Positions 46,149-58,187 of a stretch of DNA of 64,000 nucleotides are shown here, in pieces. This DNA comes from Fallopia convolvulus. Its lineage: Eukaryota > Streptophyta > Magnoliopsida > Caryophyllales > Polygonaceae. A model generated the notes under the pieces. It worked only from the letters and a program-made list of their open reading frames with translations. It did no database searches and was not told the DNA's origin. Location: positions 16,363,957-16,427,956 of the forward strand of contig OZ024723.1 in assembly GCA_964016875.1 (NCBI GenBank), written 5' to 3'. Numbering within the stretch: the stretch's first letter is position 1; the number at the start of each line of letters is the position of its first letter. The translations under genes were made by a program, and so were the position numbers.

Positions 46149-47601
46149 CTACTGCCTCACATCATCCAAAGCCATGCGAGCTGCATAGACACCCTCCCAA
46201 CGCTCCATCCTCTGGGTGAGCTGTGTCTGCTGCTGGTTGAGCTGTTGCATTTGAAAAGATAAATCTTCGGCCCATGGAGTTGGAACACTCGATCCAGTGT
46301 AGGTGGGCTGAGGAGGTGGTGTGTAGTGATCCTGGTGCTGGAAGTGGTCATGGTAGATTACCGGGTTGTATGGCATCATCTCATATGACTGCGGCATTGT
46401 AGGCGGTGGCGGTGGGTCGTTACCGAAGCTGTGTGCCTTTGTAGTAGCCTCGACGTAGTCGTTAACGAGCGCGGGTGGGTCATTAACGAGGTCGTCTTCA
46501 TCACCCAGAACTTCGGTACCGAGGTTATCATCCCCGATATCGAGCTCCTTCGTGGCTGCCTCCGTTTCAGTGTCATCTTCATCCATTTCTTCGCCATCAC
46601 TATCAAACCTTGTCTCACACGGCCTCAACGACGGCTCAGTTTGTGGCTTCTTCTTCAACGGGAATTCATGACCCGTCCAAGACTCATACCAATTCGGCAC
46701 ATAAAGCAACTCAAACTTGTCTCGGGAAAGAAGCACACTTAGGCCAAAAACTTTGGTGGCATATCCTCTCTCGGTCATCACAAATATGCCGGAAGCAAAC
46801 CAATACGACTTATCGAGCTTTTGAGCTTGACATGGCGTATAAAATGAAAGATCGACGCCGAGCTTTTCCGACAGAAGACTCAGCAGATTTCCGCACCACA
46901 CTTCCTTTGATTTGATCTCGTGCTTCTCAATGTACTGCAACCATTCAAACCCCAAATTCAAGGGGGCGGGATCCTCGAAAAGAATAGTATGGAGGCATGC
47001 GACCTCCATCCGTGTCGGCCTTGAAAGCTCTCTCTTGGGCCAAAAAGTAGCGCCCAAGACTCGAAGAATAATCCGGAAGATTCGGTTGATGAGGCTAGCC
47101 CCTGGAAGTGCCGCTGCGAAGGGTTCAACCTTCTTGAAGATGTAACTTTAAGTGTCGGTGACCTTGAAGTCTTTGGCTTTGTAGTCCCGAGAGTGGTGAG
47201 GAAGCTCGAGAAGTGCATTGATTGAGCCATTGTGCACTTATGATTAGCATTGCCTAGCCGGAACTTGATCCTTCCAACTGAATTCTTATTCTTGAAGCTT
47301 GTTTGGAGAGTAGCCAAGAATTCCGAGGTAAGAGCCGGATAATGTGGCATATCCTCTTTCTTCAATAGATGAGGTACTCCAAGGATGGCAAAGGCGTGCT
47401 TGACGTCCTCATAGATCCCCAACGGCTTAGCGCTTTTCCTTGAAAACCATCTTGTGAAGTGGTGCTTCTCAAGGACGGTGTCAAAGATTCGAACTTGCTC
47501 CTGAGTAGCCAATATAACATTATCCATGCGTGGGGGGACGGGGACCTTTGAGTCCTCTTCTTCTTTCCGGCTCTAGTCTCGGCTCGGCTAGTGCTTGCCA
47601 T
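46149..47601 (-). pseudogene. A2 ATHILA ORF-1 / env-like gene
   Basis: Start taken at 47601 (MASTSRAETRAGKKKRTQ). After a frameshift near 47550 the frame 47527-46958 carries MDNVILATQEQVRIFDTVLEK, GIYEDVKHAFAILGVPHLL and YPALTSEFLATLQTSF, then KFRLGNANHKCTM, typical of the ATHILA ORF-1 family (YP.LT.EFL.TL). After another frameshift, 47057-46149 has RPTRMEVACLHTILFE, IEKHEIKSKEVWCGNLLSLLSEKLGVDLSFYTPC, an acidic stretch containing motif-coded residues, a P/Y-rich region and a Q-rich coiled coil (MQQLNQQQTQLTQRMERW). The function of these ORFs is unknown; no signal peptide or transmembrane segment is seen. Confidence 0.75.
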
Positions 47602-48760
47602 TTGTACCTGCAAAGACCATGAAATCCCAAGATAAGATCCACACAAAACTACTAAAAGAAAACCCCATACTTGTTCTCGGATATGCTCTCGACTTGCCTC
47701 GGTAACGACCCAATTGGGTCGTTAACGAGGTAGCTGGGTCTGGTTTCGAACTTTAGCATCTCACAGATCGTTAACGAGCCTGGGTGAGAACAACTTGCAG
47801 TCTTTTCTGAGTACTCAATCTCAAAAATTTCCAACATTCGAGCAAAAATCAACCACAGTCCCACATAAAACACACAATCTAGCACATGCAACCCCATACA
47901 TGCTCGAAACCCTATCTAAACATGCCAACAATTGCCAAAATTTTCGTGGTGAAGATCAAACAATTCGAGAACAAGTTACTCATGCTTTTCTTATCAAAAT
48001 TTCAATGCAAATCAAGCAAGAATAACCAAGTATAAATCAAGATCAATCACCAATATCGAAAGCAATAGAAGCACAATGCAACCTAGACATGCAAACCAAT
48101 TACTCAATCAAGATCTAGATATGAATTTTACCCCTAAATTACCATGAATCTTGCAATAAGAGTTAGGGTTTAGAAATCATACCGTAGATTCGGAGAATTT
48201 AAGAACGAAGATTGTATTGGAAAGGAGTAACGAGGCTTGTGGTGCGCCGGTAACGAACTCAAGGGGTGGGCTTGTTATCATGCAGCGTAACTGGGGTTTA
48301 AGGCTCGGTGGTGCGATCGGTGGAGGGTTGGAAAATCGGTGGGATTGGATTGAAGATTTGAGGATTTCGCTTGAGATTTGGGTGTGGGATTTGGAGTTTT
48401 TGAGAGTTTTAAATAGGAAAGGGCAAGAGGAAGAGGAAGAGGCGGCGTAGGAAAGGTATAAGAAAGAAGATACATTAGGTTAGAAGACTTACCTCACCCG
48501 CGTCTTCCAATTCTCGTGTCGACACAGGTCGTTAACGAGCCTAGGCGATTGGTGTTTCGGTGTTTTTCCGAGCCCAGCTTCCTATGCCATGTTAGTTTCG
48601 AACAATTCTATCTTGCTAACATCTAAATTACTAAAAACTCAAAAGAAAGCTAAGAACAAGATCTAAAAAGAAAAGAAAACGAAACTAAAATTAGAAATCG
48701 GGTTGCCTCCCGTAAGCGGTATTTTTTAACGTCATTAGCCCGACGAACTTACCTCATATA
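47602..48760 (-). other. A2 region between protease tail and ORF-1
   Basis: No domain-bearing ORF. At 48700-48755 (minus strand) is GGGAGGCAACCCG with TAACGTCATTAG-like sequence just upstream, conserved in A1 (30540-30595) and recalled from Athila elements generally. TCGNTANCGA motifs at 47699, 47719, 47768 and 48529. It may serve as leader of a subgenomic ORF-1 RNA, but no splice signal is certain. Confidence 0.5.
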
Positions 48761-50335
48761 TCAAGGTGGTTCCTTTTCGGCTATGTCGGGGTTTTGAGCG
48801 ACCCCATACTTAGCTTTGAAGGCATTATTAGCTCGTCTTACTAAATTTGGTCCTTCATCCTCTAGCAATATGCCCGGTATTCCTACACAAGGATTAGTCA
48901 AATCCGAAAACCAAGCTGGTTTCGATTCCTCTATAGCATAGATAGTGGGGTACGGTGTAGGAATAGAATATAAGGAAGGATCATGACCAGTAATAGTGAA
49001 TCCATGGTTAGAATACTCACCTTGATCCATTGGTGATAATGTTGGCACCGAGGTAATTGAGGTCGTTAACAACCCATCGAATGCAAATCCTCGCTCGGTG
49101 TCATGCCATAACGAGCTGCCTCCCTCATATTGTTGCATGAAGGGCTCAGTACTGGACCAGGGAGGGTCGATAGTGGTCCCGGTTGCACTCTTGTAATCCT
49201 TATTTGCTGGAGGAGGGTCTTTAGACTCAGAAATGTCGAGCTTTGGCTGAGTCGACTCGATTTATGCGGCAGCTATTAGGTCGTTAGCATTTTGGTTGAG
49301 GCTGAATTCTACACGATCCTCTCCTATATCGAAGGTGAGGAGTCCTTTCCGAATGTCCATCCTAGCTCCTGTTGTAGCAAGGAATGGCCTGCCTAGAATG
49401 ATGGGGACTAAAGGATCTTCAGGCATGTCGAGGACAATGAAATCGTTTGGAATGAAGAATTTCCCCACTTGAATGGGATAATCGTCAATGACTCTTATAG
49501 CCTTCACACTTGATCCGTCCGCCATTTATAGCCTCATATCCACTGGTTCCAGAGGTCCCATGTTAGCTTTCGACCAAATTGATAGGGGAAGTAAACTGGC
49601 ACTTGTTCCCAAATCACATAGAGCCTTGAATCGGTGGTCGCCTATGCCAGTTGTGATAGCAAATCTCCCTGGGTCACCTAGCTTTTCTGGAAGAGTAATA
49701 GATCGGACCTCATCTTGAAGCTTTGTTATGGATCGTTTCCTGCTAAGAATGTCCTTCAAAAACTTTGTGTAAGCCGGCATTTCGCTTAGGGCCTCAACGA
49801 ATGGTATAGAAATATTTAAGCCATGGAGAATCTTAACGAAACGCTTAAACTTGCCTTCAGTTGAGTCCTTAGACTTCTTAGTAGGAAAGGGAAGAGATTT
49901 CACCAATCTCGGAGCCAAAGTGGGCTCGAGAGGTGAGGCTACCGGGTCGACATTAGGGTCGTTTGGTGCATTCGAAGGGTCAATACCGACCCTGGTGGGA
50001 TCGGTAACGAGCCTGGGAGTAAGAGAGGAGATCGGTGCAGAGAACTTACCTAGGTTGGGGTCGTTAACGACCCTGGGAGTATTGGTACCGAGTTGTTTAG
50101 GTTCGGTAACGACTCTCTCTGGTTCGTTAACGATCTGAGCCGTGGCATCCTCTTCAGATTCGGGGCTCTTCTCCTTAGCTATGGCACGCTCCAATAGTGT
50201 CTTTCCGCTCCTAAGGTGCACGACCGTTATTTGTCCTCTAGGGTTCTCCTCGGGACGGCCCGGGAGTTGCCCTTGCGGTCTCGGAATATGTGCGGCCAGG
50301 TTCCCTAGCTGTGAGTCGACACTCTTCTTCCACAC
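48761..50335 (-). pseudogene. A2 protease region with motif-coded spacer and conserved tail
   Basis: Frame 50335-49526: NLAAHIPRPQGQLPGRPEENPRG, LRSGKTLLE, a spacer rich in V-(N/T)-(D/E)-P (palindromic DNA motifs at 50001, 50061, 50103 and 50124), FPTKKSKDSTEGKFKRFVKIL, then LCDLGTSASLLPLSIW (catalytic DLGTS). A nonsense codon follows RL; 49525-49262 continues MADGSSVKAIRVIDDYPIQVGKFF, ILGRPFLATTGARMDIRKGLLTFDIG. After frameshifts, 49138-48761 carries the tail PAWFSDLTNPCVGIPGIL and AKYGVAQNPDIAEKEPP, stop at 48761. It parallels A1 and, like it, has no reverse transcriptase. Confidence 0.82.
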
Positions 50336-50355
50336 ACCAAACTCTCCCCATCTTT

Positions 50356-51720
50356 TTATTTGGTTGTTAAGGTTGGCTTGGATTCCATCAATCTTGATAT
50401 GGACTTCATTAAATTTGGTATGGACTCTGTTAATGCCCTCCTGTAACCCTTGTGCCCAGGATGGCGGCTCTTGGTAGCCTGGAGGTCGATACAGCGTGGG
50501 TCGTCTATCCGGTGGGGGTGTTGCATATTTTGGTTTCGGATTTTGATTACCCTATGCCGGATAATTGTTTGGCCTATCAAAGTTATTATGTTGGTTCCTG
50601 TATTGACCTCTCATGTAATTCATCTCAACATAAGTCTCGGTGGCTCTAACCTGCTCGATGTTAGTGCAAGCAGAAGTACTATGGGCAGAAGAGCCACGCT
50701 CTTGACAAGGTTGAGAGGTTTTCAAAAAACTTACCTGTTTCTTAAGACGGTTGATCTCATCCTGTAGAAATTGGTGTTTGACATCGGGATCAACTTCATC
50801 CTTGTTAGGCACGTAGAGACGCTTCTGTGGTTAGGGTGACTGCTGGGTACCATACATGGCATCATAGTTAGACAGCTTGTCTAGCAGTTCCCATGCAGCA
50901 GCGGGATCCATCTCTATGAAACCGCACGCAGTGTGTGTGTGTTGATGTGGTTCTTCGTTTCTACATTGATCCCTTGGAAAAAGATTTCTTGGAGCACATA
51001 TAAGGGTTGCCCATGAGTGGGGCACTGTCGGAGCATCTCCTTGAACCTCTCACATGTCTCTACAAAGGTCTCGTTAGGCAGCTGGTGATAGGAGGTGATG
51101 CGTTTTCTCAACTCCATTGTCTTGGCAGGAGGGAAGAACTTTGTAAGAAATTGATCATACAAAGCTTTCCAAGTCCTGATAGACTTAGGAGGTAAGCTCT
51201 CCAACCAGCTTAGGGCCTTTCCAGTAAGAGACCACCTGAAAGCTTTTAATAGAACATATTCAAGTGAGACACCTTCAGCAACACTAGTGTCACATAAATC
51301 AAGAAAATTCTTAATATGTTCCATAGGGCACTCAGTAGGTTTCCCTTCAAACTGAACCCTTTTTATTAAGGATATGAATTGAGATTTAATCTCAAATGTC
51401 TTCTCTATCTCTGGAAGCATGATTGCAGACTCCAACACCCTCAGTTCTGGATGCATATATTGCTTGGCGTTCCTCAGATAGGCATTCAGCTCTTCTTGTA
51501 AACGAGCACTGTTTGCTCGTTCACGTTCAGCGGTGGCAGCAACGACATCTCGATCAACTTGTAACTCCTCCATCTACTTCTAGAGGTCTTCCATCTATCG
51601 AGCCATCTCTTCAGGTGTAGCCATGGAACGGTTTTCTCTTTGTTTACGGTGCAAGGTGCGTTCAGGTTTAGAATAATAACCGGTGGTGTCAAATTCGAGC
51701 CTGGGACGTCCTACTGGCAT
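50356..51720 (-). pseudogene. A2 gag with zinc knuckle
   Basis: Start at 51720 (MPVGRPRLEF), with stops near 51585-51600. The main frame 51573-50914 holds a predicted coiled coil (ERERANSARLQEELNAYL), then KQYMHPELRVLESAI, FISLIKRVQFEGKPTECPMEHI, YVLLKAFRWSLTGKALSWL, FLTKFFPPAKTMELRKRITSYHQLPNET and FKEMLRQCPTHG, a well-kept Athila gag core. After a frameshift it continues with DVKHQFLQDEINRLKKQVSFL and a decayed knuckle CQERGSSAHSTSAC (second cysteine lost; A1 keeps CQECGSQAHATSAC). Confidence 0.85.
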
Positions 51721-51812
51721 ACGCTGAGAAAACAAACAAAGAAAATAGAATTAAAAACAAAAACGGGGTCGGGCTATTTCCAGACCCACAGATAAACAAA
51801 CAAACATTATTG

Positions 51813-51832
51813 CTTCCCCGACAACGGCGCCA
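51813..51832 (-). other. A2 primer-binding site (tRNA-Asp)
   Basis: The minus strand reads TGGCGCCGTTGTCGGGGAAG, one mismatch to the Athila consensus over the first 18 bases, three bases inside the 5' LTR. Confidence 0.9.
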
Positions 51833-51835
51833 ATT

Positions 51836-52690
51836 TGTTGAGAGGGTTTCTTGACAACAAATAAATTCATATCACGACCCCACTGTGTATAGCGAAGTCA
51901 GGTTCGTCCACGGGAAGCAAGGTTGTCTGTTTATCAAACTAAAGAAACAAGAAAACAAAGCAAACAGAGTAAAAACAGCTACGACCAACCTCGTTAACGA
52001 CCTTGTCAGGGTCGTTAACGAACCTGGAGTTCTACTGAAGCAAAACAATTAACGAACTAACAGCAGGTTCGGTACCGATCCAAATTGACTCGGTAACGAA
52101 TGATTACGAAAGCAAAACTTAACAAATTCAGTGGATAAAAAGCTCTAGGATAAGGGTTACCACAACATAGCTATGCATAAGAACTCTTATGAAGATAAAG
52201 ATCATGCCTTTAAAGATAAATTCATCAACTATTGCTGACTAAACAAGCAAATCAATCAACTTTCACAAATCAATTCACTTTATTACTTGTTTTGAATCCA
52301 AAGCTCGAAACTTTCGTTATCGAACAATATCAACATTCAAGTTCATAACTTTTTCTTTCGATCAGGTTAAAAACTCAAATTACTTCGACTCTCGTCAAGC
52401 ATAACTCAACAAGCAATTCAATGGATAGAAAGCAATCAAAAACTCAACACAATCATTCAAGCATGCACAACTATGTCGGGTTTCGACCCCGACCCTAGAT
52501 AAGAAAACTACTCATTATTCATCGAAACAAAGCAAATAACTTTAATCAAAGAGAACATTGAAAATAAAACTTACTTGAAATTAGAAAAGTAATTATCGTC
52601 TTACAAACTTGAAGATCACAAAAACACTAAGAACACCGAGCAAGAGCCGATCACCGAACCAATTCTCTCTCTCTCGATCGACCTCAGTTC

Positions 52691-52724
<34 letters not shown>

Positions 52725-53302
52725 ACTTCTCCTAAAACTAACGTCAATCCCCCCATGTCTAGGCTTAGAACAAGGGTATTTATACTAGGAAACTATCTAA
52801 TAAAAAGGCTAAAAGATAAAAACTTACTAAACTTAAAAGATAAAAAATAAAAGATATAAATCTCGAAAGTCGGCGCCGTCTCTACCGACACAGGTCCCCT
52901 CGTTAACGACATGCATAGGGTCGGTAGACTCTGCTGAACTTCTAACAAAAACTCTTGATTTACAGCTCGTTAACTACCCTCACAGGGCGTTACCGAGCCT
53001 CTGTTTTGGCTTATTACGAACTCTTTGGCTTTATCTTTGGACTCTAACTTGATCTTTCCATGCAATCTTCTCCCTTCTCTTCTATGCATTCCACCTTCCA
53101 CCACTTGACTTCAACTTTGCTTGAAAAGTTCTCGTTTCCATTCTAAAACCTACAAAAAGACACAAAACGGAGTAGCTTCCATACTTTTCACAAAATATGC
53201 AAACATATCCAAAAACACACAAAACTAACTCTAAAACCTAACAAAACTAAACTAAACAACCTAAGAAAGACACCTAAAACTAGACCAAAAACACGAACAT
53301 CA
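51836..53302 (-). repeat. A2 LTR (5' copy)
   Basis: 1467 bp, few percent different from the partner by eye. Five exact motifs (51991, 52012, 52069, 52090, 52900); two others have mutated here (near 52977 and 52988). Confidence 0.93.
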
Positions 53303-53307
53303 CATAA

Positions 53308-53835
53308 GACATGCACGCTTTGAACTACACTAAAAAGAGGTTAATATACAATGAATGATATGATGTACGATTAGTTAGGATGGAAGGAAGATTAACTATC
53401 TAAGAACTCTTCCAAAAAGCAAGGGAGTATGACTATTATCATGTGCATAAGGCTGACCATAAACGAATAAGGTCACTGATGTTTTTTTTCCGACCCAGAC
53501 TCAATATCACTCTTAAAGACATTTCTGTATGTTTTAGTATTGGATTCTATCTACATTAGAAACTAGTAAGTAATGTGTATATGTTATAATACATTAAATT
53601 TTGCAGATCTAATATGCTTTTTTTAGAAGTTGTTGGATTTACTTCAATGTGGAAGAGTTTCACTATCCTAGGGACATTTTTGGTCCATGAGCAGGAAGAG
53701 AACTACTTTTTGGCTATAGCACAACTTACTAAACTGTATAGAGTTGTGCAAAGGGCGCCTAATTGTGTTGTGACCAGTGATGGACGCATTATCTTCTGGA
53801 AGTGGGGGCACAACCTATATTATTCGGGAGGGTAG
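53308..53835 (+). pseudogene. MULE transposase, middle and catalytic-domain start
   Basis: Continues 42831: TKKRLIYNE, stop, YDVRLVRMEGRLTI, ELFQKA, YDYYHVHKADHKR, then after a probable decayed intron (53567-53606, GTAAGT...TTGCAG) MLFLEVVGFTSMWKSFTILGTFLVHEQEENYFLA and CVVTSDGRIIFWK. The LLEVVG.TS....FSIAF.FL..E..DN..WAL and VIVTDRELALMN pattern identifies a MULE transposase core; the VTS-D phrase aligns with the second catalytic aspartate. Everything downstream is missing. No terminal inverted repeats were found. Confidence 0.65.
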
Positions 53836-55036
53836 AGTTGTCGGCGATGAATTAGTGGTACTAATGACATCGTTTTCGGGTTTTTTTTCAATTTGTTAAA
53901 ATAATCGTCATTCCATAGTGTACATTTTAAAATTAACATATACAATGATGAGGAGAAAACATAGTTCAAATTCTTAAGAACTTGACAAACTAGAAAAGAA
54001 GAAAAAACTAATTTACACTAAGGAAAAAAAGTAAAAAAGGATAATAAAAAACATGATGGATAAAATGTATTCAAGTTATTTTTAAAATACCAAGGAAAAT
54101 AGAAATGAGAAATGTTAATTTAGGCTAAGAAACATGATTCAAACAATGCATTATCCATTAGTAAAATGAGGACTAGACCAACTAGATTTATCGATTATTG
54201 TAGTATTAGTATAATTTTTTAATTTAATAATTTACAAAAAAAATCAAAAGAAAAAAAATAAATAATTGGTCGGAGGGAAGTGGGGGCACCGACCCCCACC
54301 CCAGTCCGTCCCTGGTTGTGACAAATTGAGAGATGACTTTGATGGATACATTGGATAATCTATTTCCATGTTTAAAATACATCCTCTCGCTTAGGAGCTC
54401 TTTCTTGTACATTTTGAAGAGCTCGGTGTGCCTCTTGACGGTTTGCACGACCTGATTGAGTTTTGACACGATCTTGTAATCTCAACATTTGAAAACAAAT
54501 GAACCATGATTGAAACATGGGAAAACACAACTACACAAAAATGCATCTATGTCACAACATCTAGATTTATCTGCACTATAATAAACAAATGCAATTTGGC
54601 TATCGAGGTGGAGCTCATCTTCTACCTCTTTGCGATACTTACCTAATAGACAACATCGTTCACAATTTTATACTAATTCATCCCTAAATGAATAAATACA
54701 TGCCAAACTTAATTTTAACTAGTAAATTCATGCCAAAAAATTTAACAAGTTCACATTAAACAAATTTGATAAATATACCAAAAAGCTTTTCAAGTTGAAA
54801 TTCTTAAACCATAAATATTAATAAATAACATGAAATTATGCATATTAAAAAAAATCACATAAAAAACTTCTAAATGTTGCTCTAATCTAATATTTTACAA
54901 CAAATTCTTCAAAAATCAATCTTTAAATCCTCAAATATATAATCAAATTGGATGAGAGTTTCATATGTATAATTTACCTAAAATTTATTATATCGTTTTA
55001 AAAATAAAAAGGTTATCATATAAGTATAACCCAAAG
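53836..55036. other. Unassigned AT-rich region
   Basis: No supported gene. Near 54285-54315 a C-rich segment ending CAGTCCGTCCCTG resembles a decayed hAT (Tip100-like, CAGGGGCGGA) terminus on the minus strand, but no partner end is seen. Confidence 0.4.
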
Positions 55037-55559
55037 TAGACATGGGTCCAGTTGCGGAAGCGACGGTTCCGGTTCCACCGGACCATGGAAACCGGAACCG
55101 ACCTTGGGTCGGTTTCGGTTCTGTAACCGAAAATATTAAGAAAAAAAGTCAAGTCGAAAACAAAAAGGAAAGAGGGCCGCAGTCACGACCCATTGGACCG
55201 CGGTTGTGATTTTCCAACAGAACGAAAACCGTGGTCGCAGTCCAATGGGCCATGATCGTTGTTCAATGGACCACGATCGCGGTTCAATGGACCACGACAT
55301 TCAATTTGACGGGAAGAAAACTTAGGAAGAGTTGGCTAATTAAAGGGCTTGAACTTAAAATTAAGTTGTCTACGTCTTCTCTCGGGGTTATAGAGGAATC
55401 AAATCCCACTTAGGTCTCTTACCTTTCGATATGAAACCCCGCTTTCTTACCATCTACAACGATCCATCGGATTTGGCAAAAGCGCTTTAGGATCGGGACT
55501 CGTCCTCTAGACCGTCCAAGTCAGAAGTTTTAGATACCTTCGACTTTTGTTGACGAATT

Positions 55560-56886
55560 TCTGTCCTCTTCCAATCACACATGCACACTTGGACTTCCAA
55601 GACCTTGGGTTTTAAGTTCGATCGCTTTGCGTCTAGGACGTGTCCTCCCTCGCTAAAATTTTACTCCACTGATATGGTTGAGGCGGGAACGATAAGCACT
55701 TGATCCACAATCTTTACCAAGGTTGGGAAAGTCTTCTTGTTGGTCTTCCACCAAGCTAAAATATCAATTCTTCTTCAACAAACTCGAAGTGGGTTGTTAG
55801 ATATTTCTCAAACTCCACATTTGAGCTCGAATGTCTCGGTCTCTTGGTAAGGCTTTGTAAAATACTAGCCCCCACTTTTTGTCGAGGCAACTTGAACTCG
55901 AAGAGGATGAAGATTGTGGAGGTAATGGAGAAAAAGAAGTAGCACTTGATGAATATTCAGTAATCAATTCCTCAATTAAACTTCTAACTTTACTAATCAT
56001 ACTTCCAACACTAATAATATCATCATTAACATTCAAATCAAATGCATCATAATAACCATTCAAAAATATTTCTAAATTATTCATCTTAAACCTAGGATCA
56101 AACACACAAGAAACAAGATATATATCGGGAATAACTTTATAATAGTTCAACCATTTAATTTTCATAGCATCAATAGCACCGTAAAGTTCGGAGAATTTAC
56201 GCCCTCACAAAAAACACCCACCAGATTCAAGGCTTCAAAACAAAACAAATGAGCACAAGGTTTATAAACATGAATAAAAGTTAATGTTGCATCATGAAAA
56301 ACATTCAAAACTTCTAAGATTTTATAACAATAATCCCAAGATTGAGAAATAATAGGTGTGTCCGAAAAATATGGAGCGGCAAAAGAAGTTAAAACATCTT
56401 TGTAAAGCATGCATGCATGAAGTAGTTTAAAAGTGGAGTTCCAATGATGGCAAACGTCTTTTTGAAAAAGTTCGGCGTGCAACACCTTTTTTACCACAAA
56501 AATACTTCCAATCTTGGGTGGTTCGGGCGCTAGCCCACATACAGCTAACAACATATCTAATAGGTTGAACTATAAAGGCGACATAATACTTAAACCATCT
56601 TTGACACATAAGTTTAAAATATGGCAAACACATTTTATATGAAAATACTTCGCTCCAAGGATTGGTTGACAATGAGGAATCAACTCTCGGATTGAAGCGG
56701 TGTTGTTAGATGTATTGTCAAACGAGATAGAAAAAACTCAATGAAGTAATTTATACTCTTTCAAAATAGTACGAATAATGTTATTAATCATTAAAACGGT
56801 ATGAGAAATGTTAAATGCTTTGTAAGCGAAAACATATTTTTGCACAACAAAATGATGATCAATAAAATGACATGTTAGGCCCATGG

Positions 56887-56917
<31 letters not shown>

Positions 56918-57531
56918 AGTTTGTCAATGATCACTCCAAATGTCACTAAAAATTGAAGTTTTAATATCATTTTCACCAAAAAAATTCACCAATGCCATTT
57001 TACGGTTTTCATAAGCTTTCATCACATTATTTCTTACCGACTTCCTAATGGTCGGTTTATAAGCGAGTTGCACGTGATTAGTCATCCAATGTTAAATCCT
57101 AAATTTTTGGCAAAACTAAATGATAAGTGATCAACACAAATAGACTCGAAAAAAGCATAAATACTATCATTATGGTTATAACTAAATAAATGAGGGTTAT
57201 GAGGGTTAAGGGAAGTAGATATTGCATAGTTGTGGAGTTAGGATTGTCCTCACATCATACCTATCTTGTCAAGGTGTGTTTTCTTCATGTGCTTAGACAA
57301 CATTCCATAGCCCGATCCCGACAACCATGTGTATTTGTTAGTACAATAGTTACAATGAATCATGTATTTCTTGTTAGGTGTATCAAAGACTCTCTTTCGA
57401 AAACATTTTGTAAAAATGTCGGATTTAAGAGTTGGACCCTTGTCAGGTCCATCAACTCCCTCATTTTCATCGGGAGTGTTAGCCTGGGACGATCCCAGTT
57501 GTCCCACATTGGGATCCGAGTAATCCGACAA
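55560..57531 (-). pseudogene. hAT transposase (BED finger, DUF4413-like middle, C-terminal dimerisation region)
   Basis: 57531-57250: CNYCTNKYTW...YGMLSKHMKKTH, a BED zinc finger. About 56740-56620: ASIRELIPHC, AKYFHIKCVCHILNLCVKDGL, a hAT core phrase. 56554-56162: VCHHWNSTFKLLHACMLYKDVL. 56165-55797: KWLNYYKVIPDIYLVSCVFDPRFKMNNL. About 55765-55570: DILAWWKTNKKTFPTLVKIV, VPASTISVE, stop, NFSEGGHVLDAKRSNLKP, the dimerisation region that includes the C-terminal tryptophans. The whole order of an Ac-like transposase is recognisable, but stops and frameshifts, including one inside the VPAS...SE..FS motif, make it inactive. Confidence 0.85.
56891..56917. repeat. (TG)n microsatellite in the hAT element
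   Basis: About 13 TG units. Confidence 0.95.
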
Positions 57532-57808
57532 GTTAATAGGAGGTACAAATTCTATATTAGCAACACTCTCTTGTGAGCCAAAAAGTTGATCAACAAATCC
57601 AAATCCACCCTTTTTTAAAATTAATTAAGCAAAGAGAAATAGAAAACAAGGTAAATATTAAGAAGATAATGAAATACAAAATTACAAAGCAATATGATGT
57701 AAGACAATTATGTTATTTTTTTGAAAGGACAATAGGTTTGGTCCCACTATATTTTAACTATTAAATTTTTATACTAATTAAATTAAGAATTAAGAAGTAC
57801 TTACGCAT

Positions 57809-57997
57809 GCCTTCGGGCATTTGGTTCGGCGGTTGGGCCTTTGGGGTAGTACCCCGAGGTCACCGTTTCAAATCTCTCGGGTAGCGGTTTGCCCTTTCCT
57901 CTTTAGAATTGGTTAGTAACCAATTCTCATCCGTAGTGGATGCTCTAGACGAACCTAAGTAGTACTTGTGGCGACCCTAATTACCTTATCAAAAAAT
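57809..57997 (+). mobile_element. tRNA-derived SINE inside the hAT element
   Basis: 189 bp flanked by a 15 bp direct repeat GAAGTACTTACGCAT (57794-57808) and GAAGTACTTATGCAT (57998-58012), one mismatch. The 5' part has A-box-like TTGGTTCGGCGGTTGGG and B-box-like CGTTTCAAATCTC at tRNA spacing; the 3' end is A-rich (ATCAAAAAAT). There is no coding capacity. The orientation is plus. Confidence 0.75.
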
Positions 57998-58187
57998 GAA
58001 GTACTTATGCATTTCTAATTTTAAAAATTAAACAACTTGTTTAATTAGTAAATTTGAAAATTATTTATATATGAAAATATTTTAAACAAAATCCGTGCAT
58101 GGCACATGAATTCAACTAGTTCTGGTCTAAAACCGCGGCCGCACTCTGGCCAGTTCTGCTGGAAGTGGACCCATGTCTAACCCAAAG

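Larger units (their letters stand above)
42832..53302 (-). mobile_element. A2: Athila-type non-autonomous element with env-like ORF, minus strand
   Basis: LTRs 42832-44318 and 51836-53302 begin TGTTGAGAGG and end GAACATCA, with the perfect 5 bp duplication CATAA at 42827-42831 and 53303-53307. It has a tRNA-Asp primer site, the Athila TTGCTTGAGGACAAG hairpin and a GGGG tract. Order on the minus strand is gag, protease, conserved tail, non-coding block, ATHILA ORF-1-like gene, 3' untranslated region. Reverse transcriptase, RNase H and integrase are absent. It splits the MULE-like transposase. Twenty-four exact TCGNTANCGA motifs are spread over LTRs, coding spacers and untranslated parts. Same family as A1, but longer. 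Confidence 0.93.
55037..58179 (-). mobile_element. hAT (Ac-type) DNA transposon, decayed, minus strand
   Basis: Inverted ends TAGACATGGGTCCA and TGGACCCATGTCTA, 12-13 bp, with a perfect 8 bp duplication ACCCAAAG at 55029-55036 and 58180-58187, the hAT size. Inside, on the minus strand, is a BED finger-hAT transposase with stops. It carries a SINE (57809-57997) and a (TG) tract (56891-56917). Length is 3143 bp. Confidence 0.93.

Noticed and set aside
54285..54315. C-rich segment ending GTCCGTCCCTG as a hAT (Tip100-like) terminus
   Set aside because: Only one end is visible, without inverted partner or duplication, so no element can be defined.
55080..55130. GGTCGGTTTCGGTT-like sequence near the hAT left end as more TCGNTANCGA motifs
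   Set aside because: It does not match the palindrome; it is a separate CCGGAACC-type subterminal repeat of the hAT element.
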